DNA of 64,000 nt from the NCBI RefSeq assembly GCF_018275325.1, contig NZ_JAGVQR010000001.1:2232001-2296000 (forward strand), read 5' to 3'. The notes beneath the pieces are model-generated. The model was not told where the DNA came from, did no database searches, and was given only the letters and a program-made list of their open reading frames with translations. Within the stretch, counting starts at the first letter, position 1, and each line of letters begins with the position of its first letter. Positions 43,876 through 53,992 of the stretch are shown one piece after another. The DNA is from Nocardioides palaemonis. Its GTDB lineage: Bacteria > Actinomycetota > Actinomycetes > Propionibacteriales > Nocardioidaceae. Both the position numbers and the translations under genes were made by a program.

Positions 43876-45642
43876 ATGCCCCTCCCCATCGAGGACTACG
43901 CACTGATCGGCGACCGTGCCACTGCCGCACTGGTCGGCAGGGACGGCTCGATCGACTGGCTGTGCCTGCCCCGCTTCGACTCCCCCGCCTGCTTCGCCGC
44001 GCTGCTCGGCTCCGAGGAGCACGGCCGCTGGCTGCTCGCCCCGGCCGAGCCGGTGGTGTCGACCAGCAGGAGGTACGTCGACGGCACCGCGCTGCTGGAG
44101 ACCACGTTCACCACCGCCGGCGGCGAGCTGGTGCTGCTCGACGTGATGCCGACCGGCGACGGGCGCGCCGACGTCGTGCGGCGGGTCACCTGCACCCGCG
44201 GACGGGTCCGGGTCGCCCACGACTGGCGGGTCCGCACCGACTACGGGCGCGTGCGTCCCTGGGTGAGCCGCGAGCAGGCCTTCGACGAGGAGGTGGTCGT
44301 CGCGGTCGCCGGCCCGGACAAGCTGGTCCTGCGCGGACCGCGCCTCCCCCGGGGACACGAGGGCCACCACGACGACGAGTTCGACCTCGTCGCCGGCGAG
44401 GAGATGACCTTCTCGATGACGTGGGTGCATTCCTGGCACGACGTCCCCGTCCCCCTCGGCCGCACCGAGCGGATCCGGGCCACCGTCGAGCACCAGCGCG
44501 CCTGGTCGGCCCGGGCACCGCAGGACGTGCCGCACGCCGACCTCGTGGGACGCAGCCTGCTCACGCTGATGCTGATGACCCACCAGGACACCGGCGGGAT
44601 CGTCGCCGCACCGACCACGTCGTTGCCCGAGGACTTCGGCGGCGAGCGCAACTGGGACTACCGCTACTGCTGGTTGCGCGACGCGGCCCTCACGCTGGAG
44701 TCGCTGCTCGGCGCAGGCTACGAGGAGGAGGCGCTGCAGTGGCGCCGCTGGCTGCTGCGCGCGGTCGCCGGCGACCCGGCCGACCTGCAGATCATGTACA
44801 CCGTCGACGGCGGCCGCGAGCTGCCCGAGCGCGAGCTCGAGCACCTGCCCGGCTACGCCGGCAGCCGCCCGGTCCGGATCGGCAACGGTGCGGTGTCGCA
44901 GCGGCAGAACGACGTGCTCGGCGAGGTGATGATCGCGCTCGACCTGGCCCGTCGGGCCGGGCTCGAGGAGACCGGCAACTCGTGGGCGCTGCAGCGAGCG
45001 CTCGTCGACGAGCTCACCGCGCACTGGGACGACCCCGACCACGGCCTGTGGGAGATCCGCGGACCGCTGCGGCACTTCACCCACTCGCGGGTGATGGTCT
45101 GGGTCGCCTTCGACCGCGCCGTGCGGGCCGTCGAGGAGCACGGCCTCCCGGGACCGGTCGACCGGTGGCGCGAGCTGCGCGACCGGGTGCGCGCGGAGGT
45201 GCTGGACAAGGGCTGGGACGCCGATCGCGGCACGTTCACCCAGCACTACGACACCCGTGAGGTCGACGCCTCGCTGCTCGTCATCCCGCTCGTCGGGTTC
45301 CTGCCCGCCGACGACCCACGCGTCCTCGGCACGATCGCGGCGGTGCAGGAGGACCTGCTGCGCGACGGCCTGCTCCTGCGCTACCGCACCGACACCGGGG
45401 TCGACGGCCTCGCCGGCTCCGAGCACCCGTTCCTGGCGTGCTCGTTCTGGCTGGTCTCGGCGCTCGCGGCGGCGGGCCGGCGCGAGGAGGCGCACGACCT
45501 CTTCGACCGGTTGTGCGGCCTGACCAACGACGTGGGCCTGCTCGCGGAGGAGTACGACGCCGACCACGGCCGGATGGCCGGCAACTTCCCGCAGGCGTTC
45601 AGCCACCTCGCCCTCGTGCAGGCGGCCCTCGCCCTGCGGTGA
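43876..45642 (+). CDS. Glycoside hydrolase family 15 enzyme (trehalase/glucoamylase type)
   Basis: A 588-residue GH15 protein. An N-terminal beta-sandwich (PIEDYALIGDRATAALVGRDGSIDWLCLPRFDSPACF) is followed by an (alpha/alpha)6 barrel with ERNWDYRYCWLRDAALTLESLL and the C-terminal segment GLLAEEYDADHGRMAGNFPQAFSH, which includes the catalytic Glu region. Actinobacterial proteins with this layout act as trehalases. No signal peptide, so the enzyme is probably cytoplasmic. The end of the gene carries a terminator hairpin. Confidence 0.92.
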   Translation: MPLPIEDYALIGDRATAALVGRDGSIDWLCLPRFDSPACFAALLGSEEHGRWLLAPAEPVVSTSRRYVDGTALLETTFTTAGGELVLLDVMPTGDGRADVVRRVTCTRGRVRVAHDWRVRTDYGRVRPWVSREQAFDEEVVVAVAGPDKLVLRGPRLPRGHEGHHDDEFDLVAGEEMTFSMTWVHSWHDVPVPLGRTERIRATVEHQRAWSARAPQDVPHADLVGRSLLTLMLMTHQDTGGIVAAPTTSLPEDFGGERNWDYRYCWLRDAALTLESLLGAGYEEEALQWRRWLLRAVAGDPADLQIMYTVDGGRELPERELEHLPGYAGSRPVRIGNGAVSQRQNDVLGEVMIALDLARRAGLEETGNSWALQRALVDELTAHWDDPDHGLWEIRGPLRHFTHSRVMVWVAFDRAVRAVEEHGLPGPVDRWRELRDRVRAEVLDKGWDADRGTFTQHYDTREVDASLLVIPLVGFLPADDPRVLGTIAAVQEDLLRDGLLLRYRTDTGVDGLAGSEHPFLACSFWLVSALAAAGRREEAHDLFDRLCGLTNDVGLLAEEYDADHGRMAGNFPQAFSHLALVQAALALR

Positions 45643-45660
45643 GCAGGACGAGGGCCGCCT
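45620..45660. terminator. Bidirectional hairpin in the GH15 3' end
   Basis: AGGCGGCCCTCG (45620-45631) pairs with CGAGGGCCGCCT (45649-45660), a 12-bp perfect stem whose left arm lies within the final GH15 codons. Convergent with the 5'-nucleotidase gene. Confidence 0.6.
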
Positions 45661-45685
45661 CGTACGAACGGGGTGCGTCAGCGCG

Positions 45686-48028
45686 TCAGCGGCGGCGCAC
45701 CTTCACCACGACGACCTCGCGGTCGCCGCGGATCTTGCGGTTGCCCGCGTAGGACACGACGATCCGCTTCTTGCCGGTGTGGGTGAAGCGGTCGAGGCGC
45801 AGGAACGCCTTGCCCTTCTTGAGCTTGACCGTGTAGGTCTTGCCGCCGGCCTTGACCGTGATCTTGCCGGTCACCTTGGAGATGCCGAGGGCCGAGGCCT
45901 TCAGCTTCAGGCGCAGGCGGGTCTTGCCCTTCACGACCTGCTCGGGCTTGGTGCGGACCTTGAGCGCGCCCTTGGCCTTGCGGACGTCGATCGGAAGCGA
46001 GAACGTCGTGCCGGTCGTGGCACCGGTGAAGGTCAGCATCTGCTTGCCGGTCTTCGTCTTGCCCTTGAGCTTCACCGACACCGCGCTGGTGCCGTAGTCG
46101 TCGAACGGGCTGGTGCCGATCGTGTTGTCGACCGCGGTGGAGCCGATGGTGACGTCGCCGGCCTTGACCGCGAGGGCGGCGTCCTTGGCGTCGGCCGCGG
46201 TGCTCATGGCGAGCGAGGACAGCGACAGCTTCACGTCCTGGCCGATGCGGTAGAAGCGCGGGGCGCCGGCCGGCCAGGAGACGCCGACCTGGCGCTGCTC
46301 CGAGCGGACGGCCAGCGGGGTGGTCGCGGCCTTCGCGGCCATGTAGTCGACCATCGCCTGCAGGTCGACGCGGCCGGTGTCGCGCTTGCCGGTGCCGGCG
46401 TTGAACCCGCGGAAGTTGTCGCCGCCGCTGGCGAGGAACGAGTTGACCGTGACCGAGTACGACGCGGCCTTGTCGATCGCCTTCCCGTTGAGCCACATCC
46501 CGGTCACCCGGTCACCCTCGGGACGCTTGGCGTCGTAGGTGGCGAGGAAGCCCTCGGAGACGCCGAGGCGCAGGAACGGGCGGGTCGGCACGTTGCCGCT
46601 GCCGTCGCGCTGCCACTGCTGCTCGAGCACCGTCTTGATCTGCGCGCCTGTCATCTTCATGTTGACCAGGGTGTTGGCGAACGGCTGGACCACTGCGGCC
46701 TGCTTGTAGGTCAGGTTGGCCGGGAAGCCGCCCGCCACTCCGGTCATGTCCTGGCGGAGGCCACCGGGGTTCATGAACGCGATCTGCGCGCCGCCGGCCT
46801 CGGGGGTCGACGTCACCCAGCGCTGCACCTCGGCGACGAGGTTGCCGGCGGTGGACTCGCCACCGCGGTTCTCGCTGCCGTCGGCGAGCTTGGCGCGGTT
46901 GAAGGGACCGGCGATCTTGCCGAGCACCCGGGCGCCGAGGACGTCGGCCTTGGTGACCGCGTCGTTGACGAGGGTGGTCACGGCCGCCTTGGTGTCGATG
47001 GCCGTCTGGTCGGTCAGCGTGACCGTGTTGGCCCGGACGATGTCGTTGGTCGTCACCGACACCGCGTCGGTGTCGGGGTCGACGCTCATGACGAGGCGGT
47101 TGAGGTTGGTGCCGTACTGGCCGGCCGACACGACCGGACGCCCGTTGATCGTGTGGTTGTAGGCCAGGTGGGTGTGGCCGGAGATGATCGCGCTGACGTC
47201 GCTGTCGACGCCGTTGACGATGCGGCCGAAGGCGTTGGCGTTGCTCGACGCCGACGCCAGCGTGGTGTCGGGCGCCCCCTCGTGGACCAGCAGCACGACG
47301 ACGTCGGCACCGTCGGCCTTGAGCCGGTCGGCAGCGGCGTTGGTCTCGTCGATGATGCTGGAGATCTTGAGGTCGGCGATGCCCGACGGGCTCACCAGGC
47401 TCGGGAGCTCCTCGGTGACGCCGCCGACGAAGCCGATCTTCACGCCGCCGACCGTGGTCGTCCAGGTGCCGCCGTCGGAGGCGTCGTTGGCGTCGGGCGT
47501 CCGGGCCGTGACGTCCGGGAGGGCGTAGGAGCTGTCGGACTTCTTGCGCACGTTGGCGGCGATGTACTGCCAGTTGGCGCCGCCCTCGGGGTTGGTGGTG
47601 GCGTCGTAGGGCGCCATCACGCGGCTGACGAGGTCGTTGTAGCCGGCGTCGAACTCGTGGTTGCCGGCAGACGAGACGTCGAGGCCCGCGGCGTTCATCG
47701 CGTCGAGCGTCGGCTTGTCACGCTGGATGAACGACTCGAAGGTCGAGGCGCCGATCAGGTCACCGGCCGCGGTGAACACGGTCGTGCCGGGGTGGTCGGA
47801 CTCCAGCTGCTTGACGGCGCCGGCGAGCTGGGCTGCGCCGGCCTCCTGGGCACCGTTGGAGGTGTTGGAGAGGAGTCGACCGTGGAAGTCGTTGGTCGCC
47901 AGGATCTGGATCGTGACGGGTGCGGCGTTCGCCGGCGTCGCCGTCGAGATGACGGCGAGCGGGGCTGCCACGAGCCCCGTCAGGGTGGTCGCGAGGGCGA
48001 TCCCGCGACCGGTTCGTGATGCTGACAC
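45686..48028 (-). CDS. Secreted 5'-nucleotidase/metallophosphoesterase
   Basis: A 780-residue exported enzyme. A signal peptide ends at ANA-A (residues 33-36). The calcineurin-like domain has NDFHGR (residues 46-51), AAGDLIGAS, AGNHEFDAG and GHTHLAY metal motifs; the 5'-nucleotidase C-terminal domain follows (FMNPGGLRQD, SFLASGGDNFRGF). The last 80 residues are a Lys/Arg-rich Ig-like beta-domain (KVTGKITVKAGGKTY...), similar in pattern to the C-termini of the two M4 peptidases. GTG start chosen for AAAGG upstream and the signal peptide position. It probably hydrolyses extracellular nucleotides. Confidence 0.9.
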   Translation of the reverse strand: MSASRTGRGIALATTLTGLVAAPLAVISTATPANAAPVTIQILATNDFHGRLLSNTSNGAQEAGAAQLAGAVKQLESDHPGTTVFTAAGDLIGASTFESFIQRDKPTLDAMNAAGLDVSSAGNHEFDAGYNDLVSRVMAPYDATTNPEGGANWQYIAANVRKKSDSSYALPDVTARTPDANDASDGGTWTTTVGGVKIGFVGGVTEELPSLVSPSGIADLKISSIIDETNAAADRLKADGADVVVLLVHEGAPDTTLASASSNANAFGRIVNGVDSDVSAIISGHTHLAYNHTINGRPVVSAGQYGTNLNRLVMSVDPDTDAVSVTTNDIVRANTVTLTDQTAIDTKAAVTTLVNDAVTKADVLGARVLGKIAGPFNRAKLADGSENRGGESTAGNLVAEVQRWVTSTPEAGGAQIAFMNPGGLRQDMTGVAGGFPANLTYKQAAVVQPFANTLVNMKMTGAQIKTVLEQQWQRDGSGNVPTRPFLRLGVSEGFLATYDAKRPEGDRVTGMWLNGKAIDKAASYSVTVNSFLASGGDNFRGFNAGTGKRDTGRVDLQAMVDYMAAKAATTPLAVRSEQRQVGVSWPAGAPRFYRIGQDVKLSLSSLAMSTAADAKDAALAVKAGDVTIGSTAVDNTIGTSPFDDYGTSAVSVKLKGKTKTGKQMLTFTGATTGTTFSLPIDVRKAKGALKVRTKPEQVVKGKTRLRLKLKASALGISKVTGKITVKAGGKTYTVKLKKGKAFLRLDRFTHTGKKRIVVSYAGNRKIRGDREVVVVKVRRR

Positions 48029-48053
48029 GAGGTGGCCTTTCGTCAGGGTGCGT

Positions 48054-48071
48054 GTGAGTCGGCTCACCCTA
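48054..48071 (-). promoter_or_regulatory. TAGGGTGA-N6-TCAC promoter/operator of the 5'-nucleotidase
   Basis: On the minus strand TAGGGT (-10-like) overlaps a GTGA-N6-TCAC palindrome, 25-45 bases before the GTG start. The same overlap of TANGGT with GTG(A/T)-N6-TCAC occurs in front of both M4 peptidase genes. A CRP/GlxR-family repressor is the natural candidate. Confidence 0.55.
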
Positions 48072-48160
48072 GCGTCCGATCCGCCGGGCCTCGTCTCGGC
48101 ACGACAACGATTTCCCGACCTGTCGGTCAGTGTTCTCCCCGGACCCGCTCCACGCGGTCC

Positions 48161-48781
48161 TCAGGCGGGGCGCACGCGCTGGCGGCGCACCTCGCGGACG
48201 AACTCCCAGCCCGACCACAGCGTCATCGCGACGGCGCCGGCGATCATGACCTGGCTGAGGTAGAACAGCACCTCGCCCGTCGGGCCGGGCCAGAAGTCGA
48301 AGGCACCGCCGTGCGCGTCACCGTGCGGCAGCGGCCACGTGAGCCCGGCGAGCGCGAAGGCCTGGAGCACGGTCTTGATCTTGCCGCTCTGCGCAGCGGG
48401 GATCACGACCTGCTTGAGGACCGAGAGCCGCAGCAGCGTCACGCTCCACTCGCGCAGCAGCACGACGACCGTGACCCACCACCAGACGTCGCCGACGATC
48501 GACAGCCCGATGAAGGCCATGCCGGTGATGGCCTTGTCGGCGATCGGGTCGGCGATCTTGCCGAAGTCGGTGACCAGCCCGTGCTTGCGGGCGAGGTCGC
48601 CGTCGATCTTGTCGGTGATCATCGCGACGGCGAAGAGCGCGAACGCGACCCACCGCCACAGCGGGTCGTTGCCGCCGTCGTGCAGCAGCGCCCACCCGAA
48701 GAACGGCACCATCACGATGCGGAGCGTGGTCAGGACGTTGGGGACGTTGAGGTTGGAGACCTCGCGCTGCTCGGTGCTCAT
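48161..48781 (-). CDS. pgsA: CDP-diacylglycerol-glycerol-3-phosphate phosphatidyltransferase
   Basis: A 206-residue CDP-alcohol phosphatidyltransferase that makes phosphatidylglycerol phosphate. The catalytic motif is [28 protein letters not shown] (D-G-x2-A-R-x8-G-x3-D-x3-D pattern), and there are several membrane helices. It overlaps the end of rimO (ATGA), an association conserved in actinobacteria. Confidence 0.94.
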   Translation of the reverse strand: MSTEQREVSNLNVPNVLTTLRIVMVPFFGWALLHDGGNDPLWRWVAFALFAVAMITDKIDGDLARKHGLVTDFGKIADPIADKAITGMAFIGLSIVGDVWWWVTVVVLLREWSVTLLRLSVLKQVVIPAAQSGKIKTVLQAFALAGLTWPLPHGDAHGGAFDFWPGPTGEVLFYLSQVMIAGAVAMTLWSGWEFVREVRRQRVRPA

Positions 48782-50271
48782 CGGTCGGCTCCGTCCGCGG
48801 TGGGGTGGGCGACCAGGTCGACACCGTCGGTGCCGGTGACGGTCGCGGTGAGCAGGTCGCCGACGCGTGCACCGGAAGCGCCGACGACCACGGTGGTGCC
48901 GTCGACCTCCGGACCCTGGTGGTCTGCGCGTCCCTCGACGACGCCGTCGGACACCGACTCGACCAGCACCCGCACCTCCTCGCCGATGCGCTCCTCGGCC
49001 CGCTGGGCGTTGAGCTCCTCGACGAGCGTCGACACGTGCTCGGTCCGCGCACGGACCTCGTCCTCGTCGAGCTTGAGGTCCTCGGCGAACCCGGCCGCCT
49101 CGGTGCCGTCCTCGTCGGAGTAGCCGAAGACGCCGGTGACGTCCATGCGGGCGGCGACGAGGAAGTCGCACAGGGTCTGCAGGTCGTCCTCGGTCTCGCC
49201 GGGGAAGCCGACGATGACGTTGGCGCGCACGCCGGCGAGCGGGGCGAGGGTGCGCACCTGCTCGAGCAGCCCGAGGAAGCTCTCGGGATCACCGAAGCGG
49301 CGCATCCGGCGCAGCACCGAGGCGCTGGCGTGCTGGAAGGACAGGTCGAAGTAGGGCACGACCCCCGGCGTGGAGGCGATCGCCTCGATCAGGCCGGGAC
49401 GCGTCTCGGCGGGCTGGAGGTAGGACACCCGCACCCGCTCGACCCCGTCGATCCCGGCCAGCTCGGGCAGCAGGGTCTCGAGCAGGCGGAGGTCGCCGAG
49501 GTCCTTGCCGTAGGACGTGGAGTTCTCGCTGACGAGGAACAGCTCCTTGGCGCCCTGCGTGGCGAGCCACTGCCCCTCCTGCAGCACGTCGCTGGGACGG
49601 CGGCTGACGAACGAGCCGCGAAAGCTCGGGATGGCGCAGAAGGAGCAGCGCCGGTCGCAGCCGCTGGCCAGCTTGAGCGGGGCCATCGGCCCGGCGTCGA
49701 GCCGGCGACGCACGGCGCGCGGCCCCGTGGCGGGCGCACCCGCCCCGATCTCGGACACGTCGGCCGTGACCGGCTCGTGGCCCGGCACCGAGATGGCGGA
49801 CGCGTCCCGGTCGACCGGCGAGATCGGCAGCAGCCGACGCCGGTCGGAGGGCGTGTGGGGGTGGTGGGTCTCGCCGCCGACGATGGCGCGCAGCTTCGAC
49901 GCGATGTCGGGGTAGTCGTCGAAGCCGAGCACCGCGTCGGCCTCGGGCAGCGACTCGGCGAGGTCCTTGCCGTAGCGCTCGGCGAGGCACCCGACGGCCA
50001 CCACGGCCTGCGCGCGCCCGCCGTTGCCGGCCGACGCCTTGAGGTCGGCCGCCTCGAGCAGCGTGTCGACGGAGTCCTTCTTGGCCGCCTCGACGAAGCC
50101 GCAGGTGTTGACCACGACCGTGTCGGCGTCCTCCGGGTCCTCGACCAGGAGGAACCCGCCCGCCTCGAGGCGTCCGGCCAGCTCCTCGGAGTCGACCTCG
50201 TTGCGGGCGCAGCCGAGCGTCACCACGGCGACGTTCAGCGGGGTCAGGGAAAGCTCGGTGTCAGTGGTCAT
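48778..50271 (-). CDS. rimO: Ribosomal protein uS12 methylthiotransferase
   Basis: A 497-residue radical-SAM methylthiotransferase. The N-terminal domain carries three cluster Cys ([30 protein letters not shown]), the radical SAM motif is [16 protein letters not shown] and a TRAM domain closes the protein. Adds a methylthio group to the conserved Asp of ribosomal protein S12. A long insertion (about 60 residues, [12 protein letters not shown] onward) lies before the radical SAM core, as in other actinobacterial RimO. Confidence 0.95.
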   Translation of the reverse strand: MTTDTELSLTPLNVAVVTLGCARNEVDSEELAGRLEAGGFLLVEDPEDADTVVVNTCGFVEAAKKDSVDTLLEAADLKASAGNGGRAQAVVAVGCLAERYGKDLAESLPEADAVLGFDDYPDIASKLRAIVGGETHHPHTPSDRRRLLPISPVDRDASAISVPGHEPVTADVSEIGAGAPATGPRAVRRRLDAGPMAPLKLASGCDRRCSFCAIPSFRGSFVSRRPSDVLQEGQWLATQGAKELFLVSENSTSYGKDLGDLRLLETLLPELAGIDGVERVRVSYLQPAETRPGLIEAIASTPGVVPYFDLSFQHASASVLRRMRRFGDPESFLGLLEQVRTLAPLAGVRANVIVGFPGETEDDLQTLCDFLVAARMDVTGVFGYSDEDGTEAAGFAEDLKLDEDEVRARTEHVSTLVEELNAQRAEERIGEEVRVLVESVSDGVVEGRADHQGPEVDGTTVVVGASGARVGDLLTATVTGTDGVDLVAHPTADGADR

Positions 50272-50374
50272 CGCACCCGTGAGTATGCCGGGTCGGGCTC
50301 CCACATCCCCCATTCCGGGGTTTCCGGGCGCCGTGCGTTCCGGTAGACATTCCCCACGGTCGAGCGGAGCTGCC

Positions 50375-51910
50375 ATGACGGACACGCAGACGGGGAACGG
50401 TGAGCTGAGGGCGGGAGCCATCGGCTTCGTGGACGCGCTCGTGATCGGGCTGGCGTCCACGTCGCCCGCCTACTCCCTGGCCGCCATCATCGGCGCGGTC
50501 ACTGCGCTCGCCGGGGTGCACGCGCCCGGCATCCTGCTCGCGTCGTTCGTCCCGATGGCGCTGATCGCGGCGGCGTTTCTCTACCTCAACCGGGTCGACC
50601 CGGACTGCGGGACGACGTTCAGCTGGGTGACGCGCGCGATGGGGCCGTGGTTCGGGTGGCTCGGCGGCTGGGCGATCATGATGACCGGCGTGCTGATCGT
50701 CGGCTCGCTGGCCGACGTGGGCGTGCGGTTCGGGCTCTACGGCCTCGGCGAGCTGGTGCGCAGCGACGCGCTGGTCTCGGCCGGCGACGAGGCGTGGGTG
50801 CGGATGCCCCTCGCGGTGGTGCTGGTGCTCGCGATGACCTGGATCTGCGTGCTCGGCACCGACGTGTCGGCGCGGCTCCAGAACGTCCTCATCCTCGTGC
50901 AGGTCGTCTCCCTGCTGGTCTTCGCGGTGGTCGCGATCGTGCGCGCGGTCGGCGGCGACAGCCCGCTCGACGAGGTCACGCCCGCCGTCGGGTGGCTCGA
51001 CCCGTTCGGTGCCGGCGGCGCCGCCCTCAGCTCCGGCCTCCTGCTGGGCGTCTTCGCCTACTGGGGCTGGGAGTCGGCGGTCAACCTGAGCGAGGAGACC
51101 ACCGACGGCGACCGCACGCCCGGTCGCGCCGCCATGCTCTCGACGGTGATCCTGCTGGGGACCTACGTGTCGGTGGCGGTCGCCGTGGTGGCCTTCGCGG
51201 GGACCCAGTGGCTGGCCGACAACGCCGGTGAGGAGGAGGCGGTGTTCTACACCCTCGCCACCGAGGTGCTCGGCGGGTGGAGCTGGGTGCTGCTGCTGTC
51301 GGTGTCGACGGCCGCGATCGCCTCCACCCAGACGACGATCATCCCGGCCTCGCGCACCGGGCTGTCCATGGCCCGACGAGCCGCGATCCCCGCGCGCCTG
51401 GGCCACATCCACCCGCGCCACCGCACGCCCGACGTCAGTACGTGGACCGTCGCCGCCATCGCCATCGTCTGGTACGTCGGCATGTACCTCGTCAGCGAGA
51501 ACGCGCTCTTCGACTCCCTCACCGCGCTCGCGCTGCTGATCGCCTTCTACTACGCGCTGACCGGTGTCGCGTGTGCCGTCTACTACCGCAAGCACCTCAC
51601 TGAGAGCGTGCGCAGCCTGCTGCTGATCGGCGTCGGCCCGGTCGTCGGCGCGCTGATGCTCGCCTGGCTGCTGGTGCTGGCCGTCCGCGACCAGTCCGAC
51701 CCCGCCAACTCCTACAGCGGCCAGGCGTGGTTCGGGGTCGGTCCGCCGCTGGTCATCGGCATCGCGATCTTCCTCGTCGGGGTGGTGTGCATGCTGGTGT
51801 GGCGGGCACAGGACCGGCGCTACTGGGCCGAGCGCCCGTCGCTGCCCGACCCCGACGTCGTGCACGGGCTGAAGTCCCCGCGCCCGGATCCCGACGGATT
51901 GGAGGGCTGA
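50375..51910 (+). CDS. APC-family amino acid permease
   Basis: A 511-residue permease with about 12 helices. The [21 protein letters not shown] start and the [21 protein letters not shown] segment after TM6 are typical APC features. Substrate is not predictable. The universal stress protein gene starts five bases downstream, a common pairing for this family. Confidence 0.9.
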   Translation: MTDTQTGNGELRAGAIGFVDALVIGLASTSPAYSLAAIIGAVTALAGVHAPGILLASFVPMALIAAAFLYLNRVDPDCGTTFSWVTRAMGPWFGWLGGWAIMMTGVLIVGSLADVGVRFGLYGLGELVRSDALVSAGDEAWVRMPLAVVLVLAMTWICVLGTDVSARLQNVLILVQVVSLLVFAVVAIVRAVGGDSPLDEVTPAVGWLDPFGAGGAALSSGLLLGVFAYWGWESAVNLSEETTDGDRTPGRAAMLSTVILLGTYVSVAVAVVAFAGTQWLADNAGEEEAVFYTLATEVLGGWSWVLLLSVSTAAIASTQTTIIPASRTGLSMARRAAIPARLGHIHPRHRTPDVSTWTVAAIAIVWYVGMYLVSENALFDSLTALALLIAFYYALTGVACAVYYRKHLTESVRSLLLIGVGPVVGALMLAWLLVLAVRDQSDPANSYSGQAWFGVGPPLVIGIAIFLVGVVCMLVWRAQDRRYWAERPSLPDPDVVHGLKSPRPDPDGLEG

Positions 51911-51915
51911 GACCG

Positions 51916-52329
51916 ATGACGGTGCTGCTGGGCTACGACGAGTCGCCGGGGGCCGACGCGGCCCTCGAGGTGGCGATCCAGGTCGCCACCCGCTTCGGCG
52001 AGGACCTGGTCCTCGTCTACGGCGCTGCGCCACCGGGCCGGATGGGCGAGGAGGCGCGCACGCACCTCGAGGCGCTGCTGGAGATGGGGCGGTCGGCCAC
52101 CGCCCACGCCCTCGAGCGGGCCCGCGCGAGCGGCGTCGAGACGAGCGTGCGGCTCGTGGACGCCAAGCCCGCGGAGGCACTCCTGCAGGTCGGCGCCGAG
52201 CTCGACGCCTCCGTGATCGTCGTCGGCACCGCTGGTGACAGCCCGTTCCGCGGTGCGCTCCTGGGCTCGACGCCCCACAAGCTCCTGCACCTCGCCGACC
52301 GCCCCGTGCTCTGCGTCCCCGTCCCCTGA
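51916..52329 (+). CDS. Universal stress protein
   Basis: A 137-residue single UspA domain. LLGYDESPGADAAL forms the N-terminal loop and VVGTAGDSPFRGALLGSTPHKLLHLADRPVLCVP is the ATP-binding G-2x-G-9x-G(S/T) motif. It follows the permease by five bases and may regulate it. Confidence 0.93.
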   Translation: MTVLLGYDESPGADAALEVAIQVATRFGEDLVLVYGAAPPGRMGEEARTHLEALLEMGRSATAHALERARASGVETSVRLVDAKPAEALLQVGAELDASVIVVGTAGDSPFRGALLGSTPHKLLHLADRPVLCVPVP

Positions 52330-52345
52330 CTGCCGGGTCGCGGGG

Positions 52346-53992
52346 TCAGTCGGCGACGAAGGTGCCCTGGCCGGCGACGCCGGCCTCGCCGACCGGACGC
52401 GCCGTCCCGCCGGCGACCGTGACGGTGACGCCGCCGTCGGTCGACTGGACCCGGACCGGGGGCGACACCTCGAGCTCGCGGGTCTGGCCGACGGCCAGGC
52501 TGCCCTTGAACACGATCGTGCCGGCCGCGTCGCGGACGACCACGCGGGCACCCGACGAGGGGGCGGAGACCACGACCGCGACCGGCTTGGCGGCCGGCGC
52601 GCTCGCCGCGCCCTGCGGTCCGCCCGACCCGTTGAGGACCGGGGTGGCGCCGCGCAGCTCGGGCGGGGTGTCCATGACCAGGCGGGCGATCGACCAGGCC
52701 AGCACGAGGGCCATCACGACCGCGACCAGCACCGACCAGTTCGGACCGCCGCGGGTGCCGCGGATCGAGCCGTTGGCGCCGGTGGCGAGCTCGGCCTCGA
52801 AGACCCGGCGCGGGTTGATCGGGGCGTGGGCGTAGCGCTCGTCGTAGGAGGCCAGCAGCGGCGCGACGTCCACGCCGAGCACCCGGGCGAGCGTGCGGAG
52901 GTGGCCGCGCGCGTAGAAGTCGCCGCCGCAGGGCTCGAAGTCGTCGACCTCGACGGCCTCGATGACGTGCGGGCGGATCCGGGTCCGCTCGGCGAGCTGG
53001 TCGACGGTGAGGCCGATCCGCGTACGCGCGGCGGCGAGCTCCGGGCCGATGACCGGGTCCTCGGCCGGCTCGACCTCGAAGTCGTCGAGCACGAGCGGCT
53101 CGACGGGCTCGCCGGGCCGGGCGATCGCCCGCACCCGGTCGCCCCACGACTGCGTCTCCTCGACCAGGCTGACCCGGCCGGCGCGGTGGTGCTCGCGCCC
53201 CTCGGGCTCGGTGTCGGTCTCGACCTCGACCTCGCGACGCACCTCCGAGCGGCGCGCGGCTCCCGTCTCGCGCAGCGCAGCGGGGGTCGGGCTTGCGACG
53301 ACCGGCTCGGCGCCGCTCGCACGGTCCTCGTCGACCGCGCCGGGCTCGTCGGCGTCGAGGTCCTGCTCGGGCGCCTCGTCGGCGACGGGCTCCAGCACCA
53401 CGACCTGGCTGGCGTCGCGGGCGACCCGGCCGAGCGCCTCGGTGAGGTCGCCGTCGGCACCGGTCACGCGCGTGGCCAGGCCCAGCGGCACGGCCAGCGG
53501 AGCGCCGTGCAGCAGGCGGGAGACGACGGTGTGCCGCTTGCCGGCCCCGGAGAGCTCGGACTCGATCAGCTCGAGGTTGTGGGGCACCACGACGAGCCGG
53601 CCGTCGCGCAGCGGGCCCCGACGCGGGAGGTGCTCCACGTGGTGCACCGCCGTCCACGGCAGCCCGCGCCACGTGCGGCCGAGCCGGATCCGGATGCCCT
53701 GCACGTCGGCGACGAGCAGCGGCGTGCGCGCGTCGACCAGCCCGACCAGCCAGTAGGCGCCGAGCAGGCCCATCACGACGACGAATGCCCAGTCCAGGGC
53801 CGAGCCGCTCTGCGTCGCCCGTGCCAGGTAGGCGATGGCCACCGCGGACGCGGTGAGGCCGACTCCCCCGGCGACCCCGGCACGACGGCGTACCTCGACG
53901 GCGTCCGGGGCGACGCCCAGCACCTCGCGGCCGTCCCCCGTCATCTCGTCGTGCTCACGGACGTGGTCCTCGTGCAGTGCCTCGGCGCCCAT
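52346..53992 (-). CDS. RodZ-like HTH membrane protein
   Basis: A 548-residue protein with an unusual layout. The N-terminal 180 residues contain two membrane segments and a PH-like domain (VADVQGIRIRLGRTWRGLPW), followed by an acidic linker. Residues 330-410 are an HTH of the RodZ type (IGPELAAARTRIGLTVDQLAERTRIRPHVIEAVE), then one membrane segment (VLVAVVMALVLAWSIARLV) and a C-terminal beta-domain (RVVVRDAAGTIVFKGSLAVGQTRELEV). The PH-like N-terminal half is not part of classical RodZ. It overlaps the ftsK stop by one base; role in cell shape or division is inferred. Confidence 0.8.
   Translation of the reverse strand: MGAEALHEDHVREHDEMTGDGREVLGVAPDAVEVRRRAGVAGGVGLTASAVAIAYLARATQSGSALDWAFVVVMGLLGAYWLVGLVDARTPLLVADVQGIRIRLGRTWRGLPWTAVHHVEHLPRRGPLRDGRLVVVPHNLELIESELSGAGKRHTVVSRLLHGAPLAVPLGLATRVTGADGDLTEALGRVARDASQVVVLEPVADEAPEQDLDADEPGAVDEDRASGAEPVVASPTPAALRETGAARRSEVRREVEVETDTEPEGREHHRAGRVSLVEETQSWGDRVRAIARPGEPVEPLVLDDFEVEPAEDPVIGPELAAARTRIGLTVDQLAERTRIRPHVIEAVEVDDFEPCGGDFYARGHLRTLARVLGVDVAPLLASYDERYAHAPINPRRVFEAELATGANGSIRGTRGGPNWSVLVAVVMALVLAWSIARLVMDTPPELRGATPVLNGSGGPQGAASAPAAKPVAVVVSAPSSGARVVVRDAAGTIVFKGSLAVGQTRELEVSPPVRVQSTDGGVTVTVAGGTARPVGEAGVAGQGTFVAD

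Noticed and set aside
52330..52345. Terminator between the universal stress protein and RodZ-like genes
   Set aside because: Only a 5-bp CTGAC/GTCAG stem is present in the short gap.
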